18,437 nucleotides of DNA from positions 1 through 18,437 of the forward strand of contig CADCRC010000148.1 in assembly GCA_902803795.1 (NCBI GenBank). The letters run 5' to 3'. The stretch comes from an uncultured Erysipelotrichaceae bacterium. Its GTDB lineage: Bacteria; Bacillota_I; Bacilli_A; RF39; UBA660. The translations under genes and the position numbers were made by a program. Positions 1 through 6,872 of this stretch are shown one piece after another. The notes under the pieces are model-generated. The model was not told the DNA's origin and ran no database searches. It was given only the letters and a program-made list of their open reading frames with translations. Each line of letters starts with the position of its first letter. The stretch's first letter is position 1.

Positions 1-52
1 AGAAAATCAAAATATTAATGTTATTATAAATAAAGATAAAGAGAATAATTAA
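1..52 (+). CDS. Possible C-terminal tail of an upstream gene (partial)
   Basis: One forward frame is open from base 2 and ends in TAA at 50-52, giving 16 codons (ending NKDKENN). The Asn/Lys-rich residues look like other protein tails in this window, but 16 codons in AT-rich DNA can be open by chance. No family can be named. If real, the gene ends about 40 nt before the miaB -10 element, and no clear terminator lies between them. Confidence 0.3.
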   Translation, partial: ENQNINVIINKDKENN

Positions 53-87
53 TTACAATACTATAATCTTTTAATTATGGTATTTTT

Positions 88-96
88 TGATATAAT
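88..96 (+). promoter_or_regulatory. Extended -10 promoter of miaB
   Basis: TGATATAAT is a perfect TGnTATAAT extended -10 element. Any -35 is poor (TTTTAA at 69-74, 16-bp spacer), as is usual for extended -10 promoters. Transcription would start near 103, just before the Shine-Dalgarno sequence and downstream of the in-frame ATG at 77, which supports the start at 116. Confidence 0.55.
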
Positions 97-115
97 ATAT
101 ATGCGAGGCGATTAT

Positions 116-1531
116 ATGAATAAACCAGAAATGAAAGAAGAAAAGAAAAGAAATAAAGATATATTAGATGTAGTTGATTATAAATTAGACCCTTCATTAG
201 TTAATAAATATAATGGAATGACATTTTTTATCAAAACATATGGATGTCAAATGAATGAACATGACACTGAAATATTAAGTGGATTATTATCACAAATGGG
301 ACTTATTGAAGTAAGAGATTATGAAAATAGTGATATTGTAATACTTAATACTTGTTCAATTAGAGAAAATGCTAACAATAAAGCATATGGAATGCTTGGT
401 AGATTAAAACATATAAAAGAAGAAAACCCTAATTTAATAATTGGTATATGTGGATGTATGGCACAAGAAGAAAATGTAGTAAATGAAATAATTAGAAGAC
501 ATAAATATGTGAATTTTATAATAGGTACACATAATATGCATGATTTGTGTAACATATTAGATAAATCAATTACATCAAAAAATCTAGAAATAGAAGTATT
601 ATCTAAAGCAGATAAACAAGTAGAAAATATGCCAGTAATTAGAAGTAATAATTTTAGTGCATATGTAAATATTATATATGGATGTGATAAATTCTGTACA
701 TATTGTATAGTACCTTATACAAGAGGAGAACAATATTCTAGAAAAAAAGAAGATATATTAAAAGAAGTAGATGAACTAGTAAAAGATGGATATAAAGAAA
801 TAATACTATTAGGACAAAATGTAAATGCATATGGTAAGGATTTATATAAAGATTATAATTTAGGAAACTTACTAGAAGATGTTGCAAAAAAGAATATACA
901 AAGAATTCGCTTTTTAACAAGTCATCCATGGGATTTTACAGATAATATGATAGATATAATATCAAAATATAAAAATATTATGCCAAATATTCATTTACCA
1001 GTTCAATCTGGATCAAATAAAATATTAAAACTAATGGGTAGAAGATATAATATAGAAGAATATAAAAAATTATTTGATAAATTAAAAAATGCAAGAGAAA
1101 ACATGACAATCTCAACAGACATAATAGTTGGATTTCCTCAAGAAAGTGAAGAAGATTTTAAAAATACACTTGATTTAGTTGATTATTGTAAATATGATAA
1201 TGCTTTTACATTTATATATTCAGAAAGAAGTGGAACACCAGCATGTAAATTAAATGATAGTGTTCCTATGAATATAAGAGAAGAAAGACTTCAAAGATTA
1301 AATGAAAAAGTTAATAAATATTTTAAAGAAAATAATGATAAACTTGTCGGAAGTACACAAAAAGTATTAGTATATGGAAAATCTACAAAGGAAAATATGT
1401 ATTATGGATATTCAGAAAATTATAAACTAATTAATTTTACATCAAAAAATATAATAAATGATGGAGATATAATAAATGTTAAAATAACTCATTCTAAAAC
1501 ATGGAGTTTAGACGGAGAAGAATGTGAATAA
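116..1531 (+). CDS. miaB: tRNA-2-methylthio-N6-dimethylallyladenosine synthase MiaB
   Basis: Radical SAM methylthiotransferase that adds a 2-methylthio group to i6A37 of tRNAs reading UNN codons. The 471-residue product has the three N-terminal cluster cysteines (YGCQMN C44, NTCSIRE C80, GCMAQE C114), the radical SAM CxxxCxxC (C190, C194, C197, followed by PYTRG), and a C-terminal TRAM-like region from about residue 400. An in-frame ATG exists at 77, but 116 is preferred: GAGG at 105-108 lies 7 nt upstream and the promoter -10 lies between the two ATGs. The 40-residue lead before the first cysteine resembles Bacillus MiaB, which also has an N-terminal extension. The end overlaps the next gene by 8 nt. 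Family assignment is secure. The sister enzyme MtaB is less likely given the motif wording and the ricA-like neighbour. Confidence 0.96.
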   Translation: MNKPEMKEEKKRNKDILDVVDYKLDPSLVNKYNGMTFFIKTYGCQMNEHDTEILSGLLSQMGLIEVRDYENSDIVILNTCSIRENANNKAYGMLGRLKHIKEENPNLIIGICGCMAQEENVVNEIIRRHKYVNFIIGTHNMHDLCNILDKSITSKNLEIEVLSKADKQVENMPVIRSNNFSAYVNIIYGCDKFCTYCIVPYTRGEQYSRKKEDILKEVDELVKDGYKEIILLGQNVNAYGKDLYKDYNLGNLLEDVAKKNIQRIRFLTSHPWDFTDNMIDIISKYKNIMPNIHLPVQSGSNKILKLMGRRYNIEEYKKLFDKLKNARENMTISTDIIVGFPQESEEDFKNTLDLVDYCKYDNAFTFIYSERSGTPACKLNDSVPMNIREERLQRLNEKVNKYFKENNDKLVGSTQKVLVYGKSTKENMYYGYSENYKLINFTSKNIINDGDIINVKITHSKTWSLDGEECE

Positions 1532-1856
1532 TAAAGAAAAAATATTAAATAAAGTAGATGATATATCAGAATACATTAAAAGACAAGAAGAATATAAAAA
1601 TATAATAAAAATAAAAGATAAAATGAAATCAAATAATAAAATAAATAATTATATAGATACAATAAAAAAACTTCAAAAAGAATATATTAAAACAAAAGAT
1701 GAGAATATAAAAAAAGAATTAGATAAAAATATAAAAGAACTAAATGATATACCTTTATATAATGAATATAATAGGAATTTAGAAATAATAAATGAAAAAA
1801 TAGAATATATAAATGATTATATAAATGAATTTTTTGATGATGTATTTAATTCTTAA
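1524..1856 (+). CDS. ricA: RicA/YmcA-like (YlbF family) protein
   Basis: A 110-residue, almost wholly helical, highly charged protein of the YlbF/YmcA family. In B. subtilis, YmcA (RicA) lies directly after the miaB gene ymcB and works with RicF and RicT as a complex that helps RNase Y mature mRNAs. Both the synteny and the LNDIPLYNEYNRNL segment, typical of the family, support the call. The start is GTG at 1524, set by GGAG at 1514-1517 and by translational coupling to miaB (8-nt overlap). It is shorter than B. subtilis RicA (about 143 residues) and has no cysteine, so it cannot supply iron-sulfur ligands. It could instead be a YlbF/RicF-type paralog; the neighbour favours RicA. Confidence 0.75.
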   Translation: MNNKEKILNKVDDISEYIKRQEEYKNIIKIKDKMKSNNKINNYIDTIKKLQKEYIKTKDENIKKELDKNIKELNDIPLYNEYNRNLEIINEKIEYINDYINEFFDDVFNS

Positions 1857-1925
1857 ATGTAAATTTTGACAATTTACTGTAAACTCAAAAAATAAATTAA
1901 AAAGTATATTTGTTAGTATATAAAG

Positions 1926-1960
1926 ACCAAAAATCGAGTATAAAAAGTTTTTGGTTTTTT
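1926..1960 (+). terminator. Rho-independent terminator of miaB-ricA
   Basis: ACCAAAAA (1926-1933) pairs with TTTTTGGT (1948-1955), with a 14-nt loop, and is followed by six T (1955-1960). The stem is AT-rich, and it lies about 70 nt after the ricA stop. Confidence 0.7.
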
Positions 1961-1975
1961 GTTGCAATTGCAACA
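1960..1975. promoter_or_regulatory. 16-bp perfect palindrome, candidate operator of the nrd operon
   Basis: TGTTGCAATTGCAACA is a perfect inverted repeat with more G+C than its surroundings. It sits between the ricA terminator and the candidate nrdG -10 (1994-2002), reaching the position of a -35 box (about 1974-1979). Size and symmetry suit a dimeric winged-helix regulator. It is not an NrdR-box sequence (ACAC...GTGT type). It could also fold as a 6-bp hairpin with an AATT loop. Confidence 0.45.
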
Positions 1976-1993
1976 GCAAATATTTTTTTTAAA

Positions 1994-2002
1994 TGATAAG
2001 AT
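1994..2002 (+). promoter_or_regulatory. Candidate extended -10 of nrdG-nrdD-trxB operon
   Basis: TGATAAGAT matches TGnTATAAT at seven of the eight specified bases. No good -35 is present: TTGCAA at 1968-1973 is 23 nt away. A leader of about 25 nt would precede the strong Shine-Dalgarno AGAGGTGAT at 2024-2032. Confidence 0.35.
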
Positions 2003-2034
2003 TTAGTTACGCTGAATAGCAAGAGAGGTGATTT

Positions 2035-2724
2035 ATGATAATAAGTGGGTTTGATAAATTAACATTAACTAACTATCCTGGCGTCGTTGCAGCAACCATA
2101 TTTACCAATGGATGCAACTTCAAATGTCCCTATTGTCAAAATGGAAGTCTTGCTTTAGGAGTTGACCAAAATAGAGTTAATGAAGATGAAATATTAGATT
2201 ATTTAGAAAAAAGAAAAAAGATGATTGATGGATTATGCATTAGTGGAGGAGAACCAACTATTCAAAAAGATTTAAAAGAATTTATAATAAAAGTAAAAAA
2301 GATAGGAACAAAGGTTAAACTAGATACAAATGGAACAAATCCAGAACTCATAAAAGACCTAATAGACAATGATTTACTTGACTATATTGCAATGGATATT
2401 AAGATGCCATTTTCTAAATATGATGATATATCAGGCGTTAAAGTAAAAATAGATAGACTAAAAGAAAGTATAAAAATAATAAATAATTCAAAAGTAGAAC
2501 ATGAATTTAGAACAACAATAATAAAAGAATTTCATACTATGAAAGATATTGAAGAAATAATAAGTTATATTGGAAAAAGTAATTATTATATTCAAAACTT
2601 CATAGATAGTGAAAATGTATTGATGGCTAATCTTCATGGATTTACAGATAATGAATTATTAGAAATAAATAAAGAATTAAATGAGAAATATACTAATTGC
2701 CATGTTCGTGGATTAAAAATATAG
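2035..2724 (+). CDS. nrdG: Anaerobic ribonucleotide reductase activase (radical SAM, NrdG2-type)
   Basis: Radical SAM activase that generates the glycyl radical on NrdD using a [4Fe-4S] cluster and S-adenosylmethionine. The 229-residue protein has CxxxCxxC at C27, C31 and C34 (GCNFKCPYCQN), a GGEP motif at 71-74 that lines the SAM site, and the KLDTNGTNP strand typical of the NrdG2/pyruvate-formate-lyase-activase group. Its opening (SGFDKLTLTNYPG) is also typical of NrdG2. The start ATG has a strong Shine-Dalgarno sequence (AGAGGTG at 2024-2030). The stop lies 11 nt before the nrdD start, so the two are co-transcribed, which fixes NrdD rather than pyruvate formate-lyase as the partner. Confidence 0.93.
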   Translation: MIISGFDKLTLTNYPGVVAATIFTNGCNFKCPYCQNGSLALGVDQNRVNEDEILDYLEKRKKMIDGLCISGGEPTIQKDLKEFIIKVKKIGTKVKLDTNGTNPELIKDLIDNDLLDYIAMDIKMPFSKYDDISGVKVKIDRLKESIKIINNSKVEHEFRTTIIKEFHTMKDIEEIISYIGKSNYYIQNFIDSENVLMANLHGFTDNELLEINKELNEKYTNCHVRGLKI

Positions 2725-2735
2725 GAGGAGAAAAT

Positions 2736-5141
2736 ATGTATAGAGTAAGAAAAAGAAATAATAAAATAGTAGATTTTAAAATAGAAAAAATTCAAGATGC
2801 TATAATAAAAGCATTTGAAGCAGAAGATACAAAATATGATCAAGAAATAATTGATTTTATGGCATTAAAAGTTACAGCAGATTTTGCTGATAAAGTTCAA
2901 AATAATATAGTAAATGTTGAAGATATTCAAGATAGTGTAGAAAGAGTTTTATCAAAAGCAGGATATGTTGATGTAGCAAAAGCATACATTTTATATCGTA
3001 AATTACATGATAAAATGAGAAATATGAAATCTACAGTATTAGATTATAAAAATGTTGTTAATTCATATATTAATGTAACAGATTGGAGAGTAAAAGAAAA
3101 TTCTACAGTAACATACTCAGTAGGTGGATTAATTCTATCAAATAGTGGAGCAATCACAGCAAACTATTGGTTATCAGAGGTATATGATGATGAAATAGGA
3201 GATGCACATAGAAATGCAGACATTCATATTCATGATTTATCAATGTTAACAGGATACTGTGCAGGTTGGAGTCTAAAACAATTAATAAAAGAAGGATTAG
3301 GTGGAATACCTGGAAAAATAACTTCTTCTCCAGCAAAACATCTTTCTACATTGTGCAATCAAATGGTAAATTTTCTAGGAATAATGCAAAATGAGTGGGC
3401 AGGAGCACAAGCATTTAGTTCATTTGATACATATTTAGCTCCATTTGTAAAAATAGATAATTTAGATTATTATCAAGTAAAACAATGCATTCAAAGTTTT
3501 GTATATGGTGTTAATACTCCTTCTCGTTGGGGAACACAAGCACCTTTTACTAATATCACATTAGATTGGACAGTACCAAATGATTTAGCTGAATTAAACG
3601 CAATCGTTGGTGGAGAAGAAATGAATTTCAAATACAAAGATTGTAAAAAAGAAATGGATATGATTAATAAAGCATTCATTGAAATATTTAATGAAGGAGA
3701 TGCTGATGGAAGAGGATTCCAATATCCAATACCAACATATTCAATCACAAGAGATTTTGATTGGAATGAATCTGAAAATAATAAACTTTTATTTGAAATG
3801 GCAGCAAAATACGGAACTCCTTACTTTTCAAATTATATAAATAGTGATATGGAACCAAGTGATGTTAGATCAATGTGTTGTAGATTAAGACTTGATTTAA
3901 GAGAATTAAGAAAAAAATCAGGAGGATTCTTTGGTTCAGGTGAATCAACAGGATCTGTAGGTGTAGTAACAATTAACTTACCTAGAATTGCATATCTATC
4001 AAAAGATAAAGAAGAATTCTATGATAAATTAACTCATATGATGGATATCGCAGCAAGATCACTAAAAATAAAAAGAAATGTAATTACAAAATTATTAGAT
4101 GAAGGATTATATCCTTATACAAAAAGATATTTAGGAACATTTAATAATCATTTTTCTACAATAGGACTTGTCGGAATGAATGAAGCATGCTTAAATGCAA
4201 GATGGTTAAAGAAAGATTTAACAGACCCAGAAGCAGATAAATTTGCTGAAGAAGTATTAAATTTCATGAGAGAAAAATTAAAAGATTATCAAGAAGAATA
4301 TGGAGACTTATATAATTTGGAAGCAACACCTGCAGAATCAACATCATATCGTTTAGCAAAACATGATGTTGAACTTTATCCAAATATAATAACTGCTGCT
4401 CCAAATGGAGAAACACCATATTATACAAATAGTTCACATTTACCTGTAGGATTTACAGATGATATATTTAAAGCTTTAGATATTCAAGATGATTTACAAA
4501 CTTTATATACAAGTGGTACAGTATTCCACACATTCTTAGGAGAAAGATTACCTGATTGGAAAGCAGCAGCAGAACTTGTTAGAAAAATTGCTGAAAATTA
4601 TAAATTACCATACTTTACATTAAGCCCAACATATTCTGTTTGTCCAAATCATGGATATATTGTTGGTGAAGAAAAAGAATGTCCTATCTGTCATGAAAAA
4701 ACAGAGGTATGGTCAAGAATTACTGGATATTATAGACCTGTTCAAAACTGGAATGATGGTAAAGTTGAAGAATATAAAATGAGAAAAGAATATGTTATTG
4801 GAAATTCTAAGATGGAATGTGATAATAAGGATGATAAAACAACAAAGCCTAAAACAACAAGGAAGACAACAAAAAAGACAGAAGAGAAAAAATCAACATT
4901 AAAAAAAGGAATATATTTATTTGGAACTAAAACTTGTCCAAATTGCAAAATGGCTAAAAAATTCTTAGAAGATGACGACATGAAATATACATTTATAGAT
5001 GCTGAAGAAGAAAAAGATTTAACAAAGAACTATTCTATAAAGCAAGCTCCAACTTTATTAGTAATAGATGGAAAAGCAGAAGAGAAAATACAAAACGTAT
5101 CAAATATAAGAAAATATATTCAAGGACATAAAAATGTTTGA
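2736..5141 (+). CDS. nrdD: Anaerobic (class III) ribonucleoside-triphosphate reductase fused to a C-terminal redoxin domain
   Basis: Oxygen-sensitive glycyl-radical enzyme that makes dNTPs from NTPs. In the 801-residue product, an ATP-cone regulatory domain fills about residues 1-95. The catalytic barrel holds C175 (GYCAGW) and the C381-C382 pair, one of which is the expected thiyl-radical cysteine. A zinc site follows (C636/H639 and C649/C652), then the glycyl-radical loop SRITGYY with G664. A Lys/Thr-rich linker (about 692-725) leads to an appended glutaredoxin/thioredoxin-like domain (726-801) with CPNC at 734-737 and the cis-Pro motif QAPTLL. The start at 2736 is chosen over an in-frame ATG at 2697 because AGGAGGAG lies 5 nt upstream and the earlier start would sit inside nrdG. 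The gene ends in TGA and overlaps trxB by 8 nt. Inferred: the redoxin domain recycles the active-site disulfide, as in the thioredoxin/NrdH-dependent subtypes rather than the formate-dependent one. Confidence 0.95.
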   Translation: MYRVRKRNNKIVDFKIEKIQDAIIKAFEAEDTKYDQEIIDFMALKVTADFADKVQNNIVNVEDIQDSVERVLSKAGYVDVAKAYILYRKLHDKMRNMKSTVLDYKNVVNSYINVTDWRVKENSTVTYSVGGLILSNSGAITANYWLSEVYDDEIGDAHRNADIHIHDLSMLTGYCAGWSLKQLIKEGLGGIPGKITSSPAKHLSTLCNQMVNFLGIMQNEWAGAQAFSSFDTYLAPFVKIDNLDYYQVKQCIQSFVYGVNTPSRWGTQAPFTNITLDWTVPNDLAELNAIVGGEEMNFKYKDCKKEMDMINKAFIEIFNEGDADGRGFQYPIPTYSITRDFDWNESENNKLLFEMAAKYGTPYFSNYINSDMEPSDVRSMCCRLRLDLRELRKKSGGFFGSGESTGSVGVVTINLPRIAYLSKDKEEFYDKLTHMMDIAARSLKIKRNVITKLLDEGLYPYTKRYLGTFNNHFSTIGLVGMNEACLNARWLKKDLTDPEADKFAEEVLNFMREKLKDYQEEYGDLYNLEATPAESTSYRLAKHDVELYPNIITAAPNGETPYYTNSSHLPVGFTDDIFKALDIQDDLQTLYTSGTVFHTFLGERLPDWKAAAELVRKIAENYKLPYFTLSPTYSVCPNHGYIVGEEKECPICHEKTEVWSRITGYYRPVQNWNDGKVEEYKMRKEYVIGNSKMECDNKDDKTTKPKTTRKTTKKTEEKKSTLKKGIYLFGTKTCPNCKMAKKFLEDDDMKYTFIDAEEEKDLTKNYSIKQAPTLLVIDGKAEEKIQNVSNIRKYIQGHKNV

Positions 5142-6033
5142 TGTAATAATAGTGGGTTCTGGTATTTCTGCAATGACCTCAGCTATATATTTAGCGAGAT
5201 CATCAAAGAAAGTATTAATGCTTGAATGCGAACAAATAGGTGGAGCTATCGCATCATCTCCAAGAGTTGAAAATTATCCAGGTATAAAATCAATTACAGG
5301 AAGCAATTTAGCTTCTAATCTATATGAACAAATAGAAAACTTTGGAGTAGAATTTAAATTTGAAGAAGCATTAAACATAAAGAAAAATAAAGATTCATTT
5401 ACAGTTAAAACCGATACTGATTCGTATAAATCAAAATTTGTAATAATCGCAACAGGAGCAAAATATAGAAGACTGGGTCTTGAAAATGAAGAAGATTTTG
5501 TAGGAAATGGCGAATCATTCTGTGTTGCATGTGATGGTGCATTCTATGATAATAAAACAGTAGCTGTAATAGGTGGAGGAAATAGTGCAATAGTAAATGC
5601 AATATCACTATCTGAAAATACTAAAAAATTATATATTATCCAAAATTTATCTAAACTAACAGGAGAAAAAAGCCAAGTTGAAAAACTAAAGAAAAAAGAT
5701 AATGTTGAAATAATATATGATACTGTTGTAACTAAGCTAAATGGTGACGATGAATTAGAATCAATTGAAATAGAAAATAAAGATGGGAAAAAAGTACTAA
5801 AAGTAGATGGCATATTTGTTTCAATAGGACAATTGCCAAATAATGATTTAGCAAAAGATCTTATTGAATTAGATGATTACGGCTATATTAAAGTTGATAA
5901 TAACTGTAAAACAAGTATAGATGGAATATATGCAATAGGTGATATAAGATCCAAAAAAATAAGACAGCTTACAACATCTACCGCAGATGGAACAATCGCA
6001 GCTATATCAATAATAAATGAATTAGATAAGTAA
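5134..6033 (+). CDS. trxB: Thioredoxin reductase-like FAD flavoprotein
   Basis: Low-molecular-weight thioredoxin reductase family, 299 residues. It has an FAD-binding GSGISA near residue 8, the redox pair C130-C133 (FCVACDG), the nucleotide-binding GGGNSA (147-152), and C-terminal FAD contacts (AIGD 267-270, then a RQLTTSTADG segment). The start overlaps the end of nrdD by 8 nt, with AAGGA at 5122-5126. Its position suggests it reduces the redoxin domain fused to NrdD. The second half of the NADPH site is unusual: where NADPH-specific enzymes have HRRxxxR, this one reads IIQNLSKLTGEK, so NADH, ferredoxin or another donor is possible. Family call is firm; donor and partner are inferred. Confidence 0.9.
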   Translation: MFDVIIVGSGISAMTSAIYLARSSKKVLMLECEQIGGAIASSPRVENYPGIKSITGSNLASNLYEQIENFGVEFKFEEALNIKKNKDSFTVKTDTDSYKSKFVIIATGAKYRRLGLENEEDFVGNGESFCVACDGAFYDNKTVAVIGGGNSAIVNAISLSENTKKLYIIQNLSKLTGEKSQVEKLKKKDNVEIIYDTVVTKLNGDDELESIEIENKDGKKVLKVDGIFVSIGQLPNNDLAKDLIELDDYGYIKVDNNCKTSIDGIYAIGDIRSKKIRQLTTSTADGTIAAISIINELDK

Positions 6034-6062
6034 AAGAACATAACAATCAATATGTTCTTTTT
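6033..6062 (+). terminator. Terminator of the nrd-trxB operon
   Basis: AAAGAACATA (6033-6042) pairs perfectly with TATGTTCTTT (6051-6060) around an 8-nt loop, ending in a run of five T (6058-6062). The left arm begins at the last base of the trxB stop codon. Confidence 0.85.
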
Positions 6063-6146
6063 ATATAATTAATACTTTAAATATCTTACTGAAAAATTTA
6101 AAAACAAAATATTAATAAATTTAAATATAGATTTATTATTATCAAT

Positions 6147-6190
6147 TTGATAAAATAATATTAAAGAAGTAAAATTAATAGGTATATAAT
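6147..6190 (+). promoter_or_regulatory. Promoter of the signal-peptidase-like gene
   Basis: TTGATA (6147-6152), a 17-bp spacer and TAAAAT (6170-6175) make a near-consensus sigma-A promoter. A second perfect TATAAT lies at 6185-6190 but has no good -35. The rest of the gap between trxB and this gene (6063-6146) is AT-rich DNA in which I see nothing else. Confidence 0.6.
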
Positions 6191-6219
6191 GTAAGTAATC
6201 AATAAGGTAGGTGTTTATA

Positions 6220-6798
6220 ATGAAAAAGTTTTTATTAATATTATGGGGATTTGTTGAATTTATAATAATAATTTGTGTATTTTTTACAATAACTTGTATA
6301 CTATTTACTAATGATTATGGCTATACTCAATTTGGAAGTTATACATTTATAAATATTAACAAGAAAACTACAAAAAATTTAAAAAAATATAAAGAAAATG
6401 ACTTATTAATAATTGAAAACAATAATATAAAGAAGGATGATACATTATATTATTATATTCCAAAAGCAAAATATTATAATGTAAATAGTGCAAAAGTAAC
6501 AGATGTTTTAAAAGAGGGAACAGATAGTATATATACAGTAAAAGTAAAAGAAAATTTAGAATCTATAACAAGTAATAGAGTATTAGGAAACAAAATATCA
6601 ACATATCATAATCTAGGAGGAATATTATATTTTTTAACATCAAAAACAGGCTTTATAATAGGAATAATTTTTCCAATAATAATTATGCTTATATATCAAA
6701 TCTATAAATTATATATATCAACAAGATATGATGAAGAAGAATATGATGAAGATGAGGAAATAAAAAAGCTCAATAAAAGAAAAAAGTCTAAAAAATAA
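6220..6798 (+). CDS. Signal peptidase I-like (S26, SipW-type) membrane protein, catalytic residues degenerate
   Basis: 192 residues with a membrane segment at about 5-29, an extracytoplasmic domain, a second membrane segment at about 143-167 and a charged cytoplasmic tail. The order and wording (KENDLLIIE, KKDDTLYYYIP, a late VLGNK, then HNLGGILYFLTSKTGF before TM2) follow the SipW/archaeal-type signal peptidases. The usual SGSMxPT serine box appears only as FGSYTFI (S40), and I cannot find the TH(R) or GDxN boxes that carry the other catalytic residues. It may be a divergent or inactive member. ATG at 6220 is chosen over GTG at 6211 because AGGTG (6209-6213) is spaced 6 nt from it. It appears to be a single-gene unit. 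The fold call is moderately confident; enzyme activity is doubtful. Confidence 0.6.
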   Translation: MKKFLLILWGFVEFIIIICVFFTITCILFTNDYGYTQFGSYTFININKKTTKNLKKYKENDLLIIENNNIKKDDTLYYYIPKAKYYNVNSAKVTDVLKEGTDSIYTVKVKENLESITSNRVLGNKISTYHNLGGILYFLTSKTGFIIGIIFPIIIMLIYQIYKLYISTRYDEEEYDEDEEIKKLNKRKKSKK

Positions 6799-6824
6799 AT
6801 CACAAAATGTAATAAGTTAATTAC

Positions 6825-6853
6825 TAGACATATATTAGATAATTTGGTAGAAT
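6825..6853 (+). promoter_or_regulatory. Promoter of tkt-yneF
   Basis: TAGACA (6825-6830), a 17-bp spacer ending in TGg, and TAGAAT (6848-6853) match consensus at five of six bases in each hexamer, plus an extended -10. The start point near 6860 leaves a leader of about 13 nt. Confidence 0.65.
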
Positions 6854-6872
6854 AAGTCAAGGAAGTGATTTT

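Noticed and set aside
77..115. In-frame ATG at 77 as the miaB start
   Set aside because: It lies upstream of the extended -10 element and has no Shine-Dalgarno; ATG 116 has GAGG at good spacing.
1857..2034. Riboswitch or T-box in the nrdG upstream region
   Set aside because: The region is explained by a terminator, a palindrome and a short leader; no conserved riboswitch core or T-box sequence is visible.
2697..2735. In-frame ATG at 2697 as the nrdD start
   Set aside because: It sits inside nrdG without a ribosome binding site, whereas ATG 2736 has AGGAGGAG and begins the ATP-cone.
3491..3748. Antisense ORF within nrdD
   Set aside because: It lies opposite strongly conserved NrdD sequence and shows no ribosome binding site or recognisable domain.
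6115..6138. AATAAAT/ATTTATT inverted repeat before the signal-peptidase-like gene
   Set aside because: It contains only A and T in the arms and is expected by chance in this DNA.
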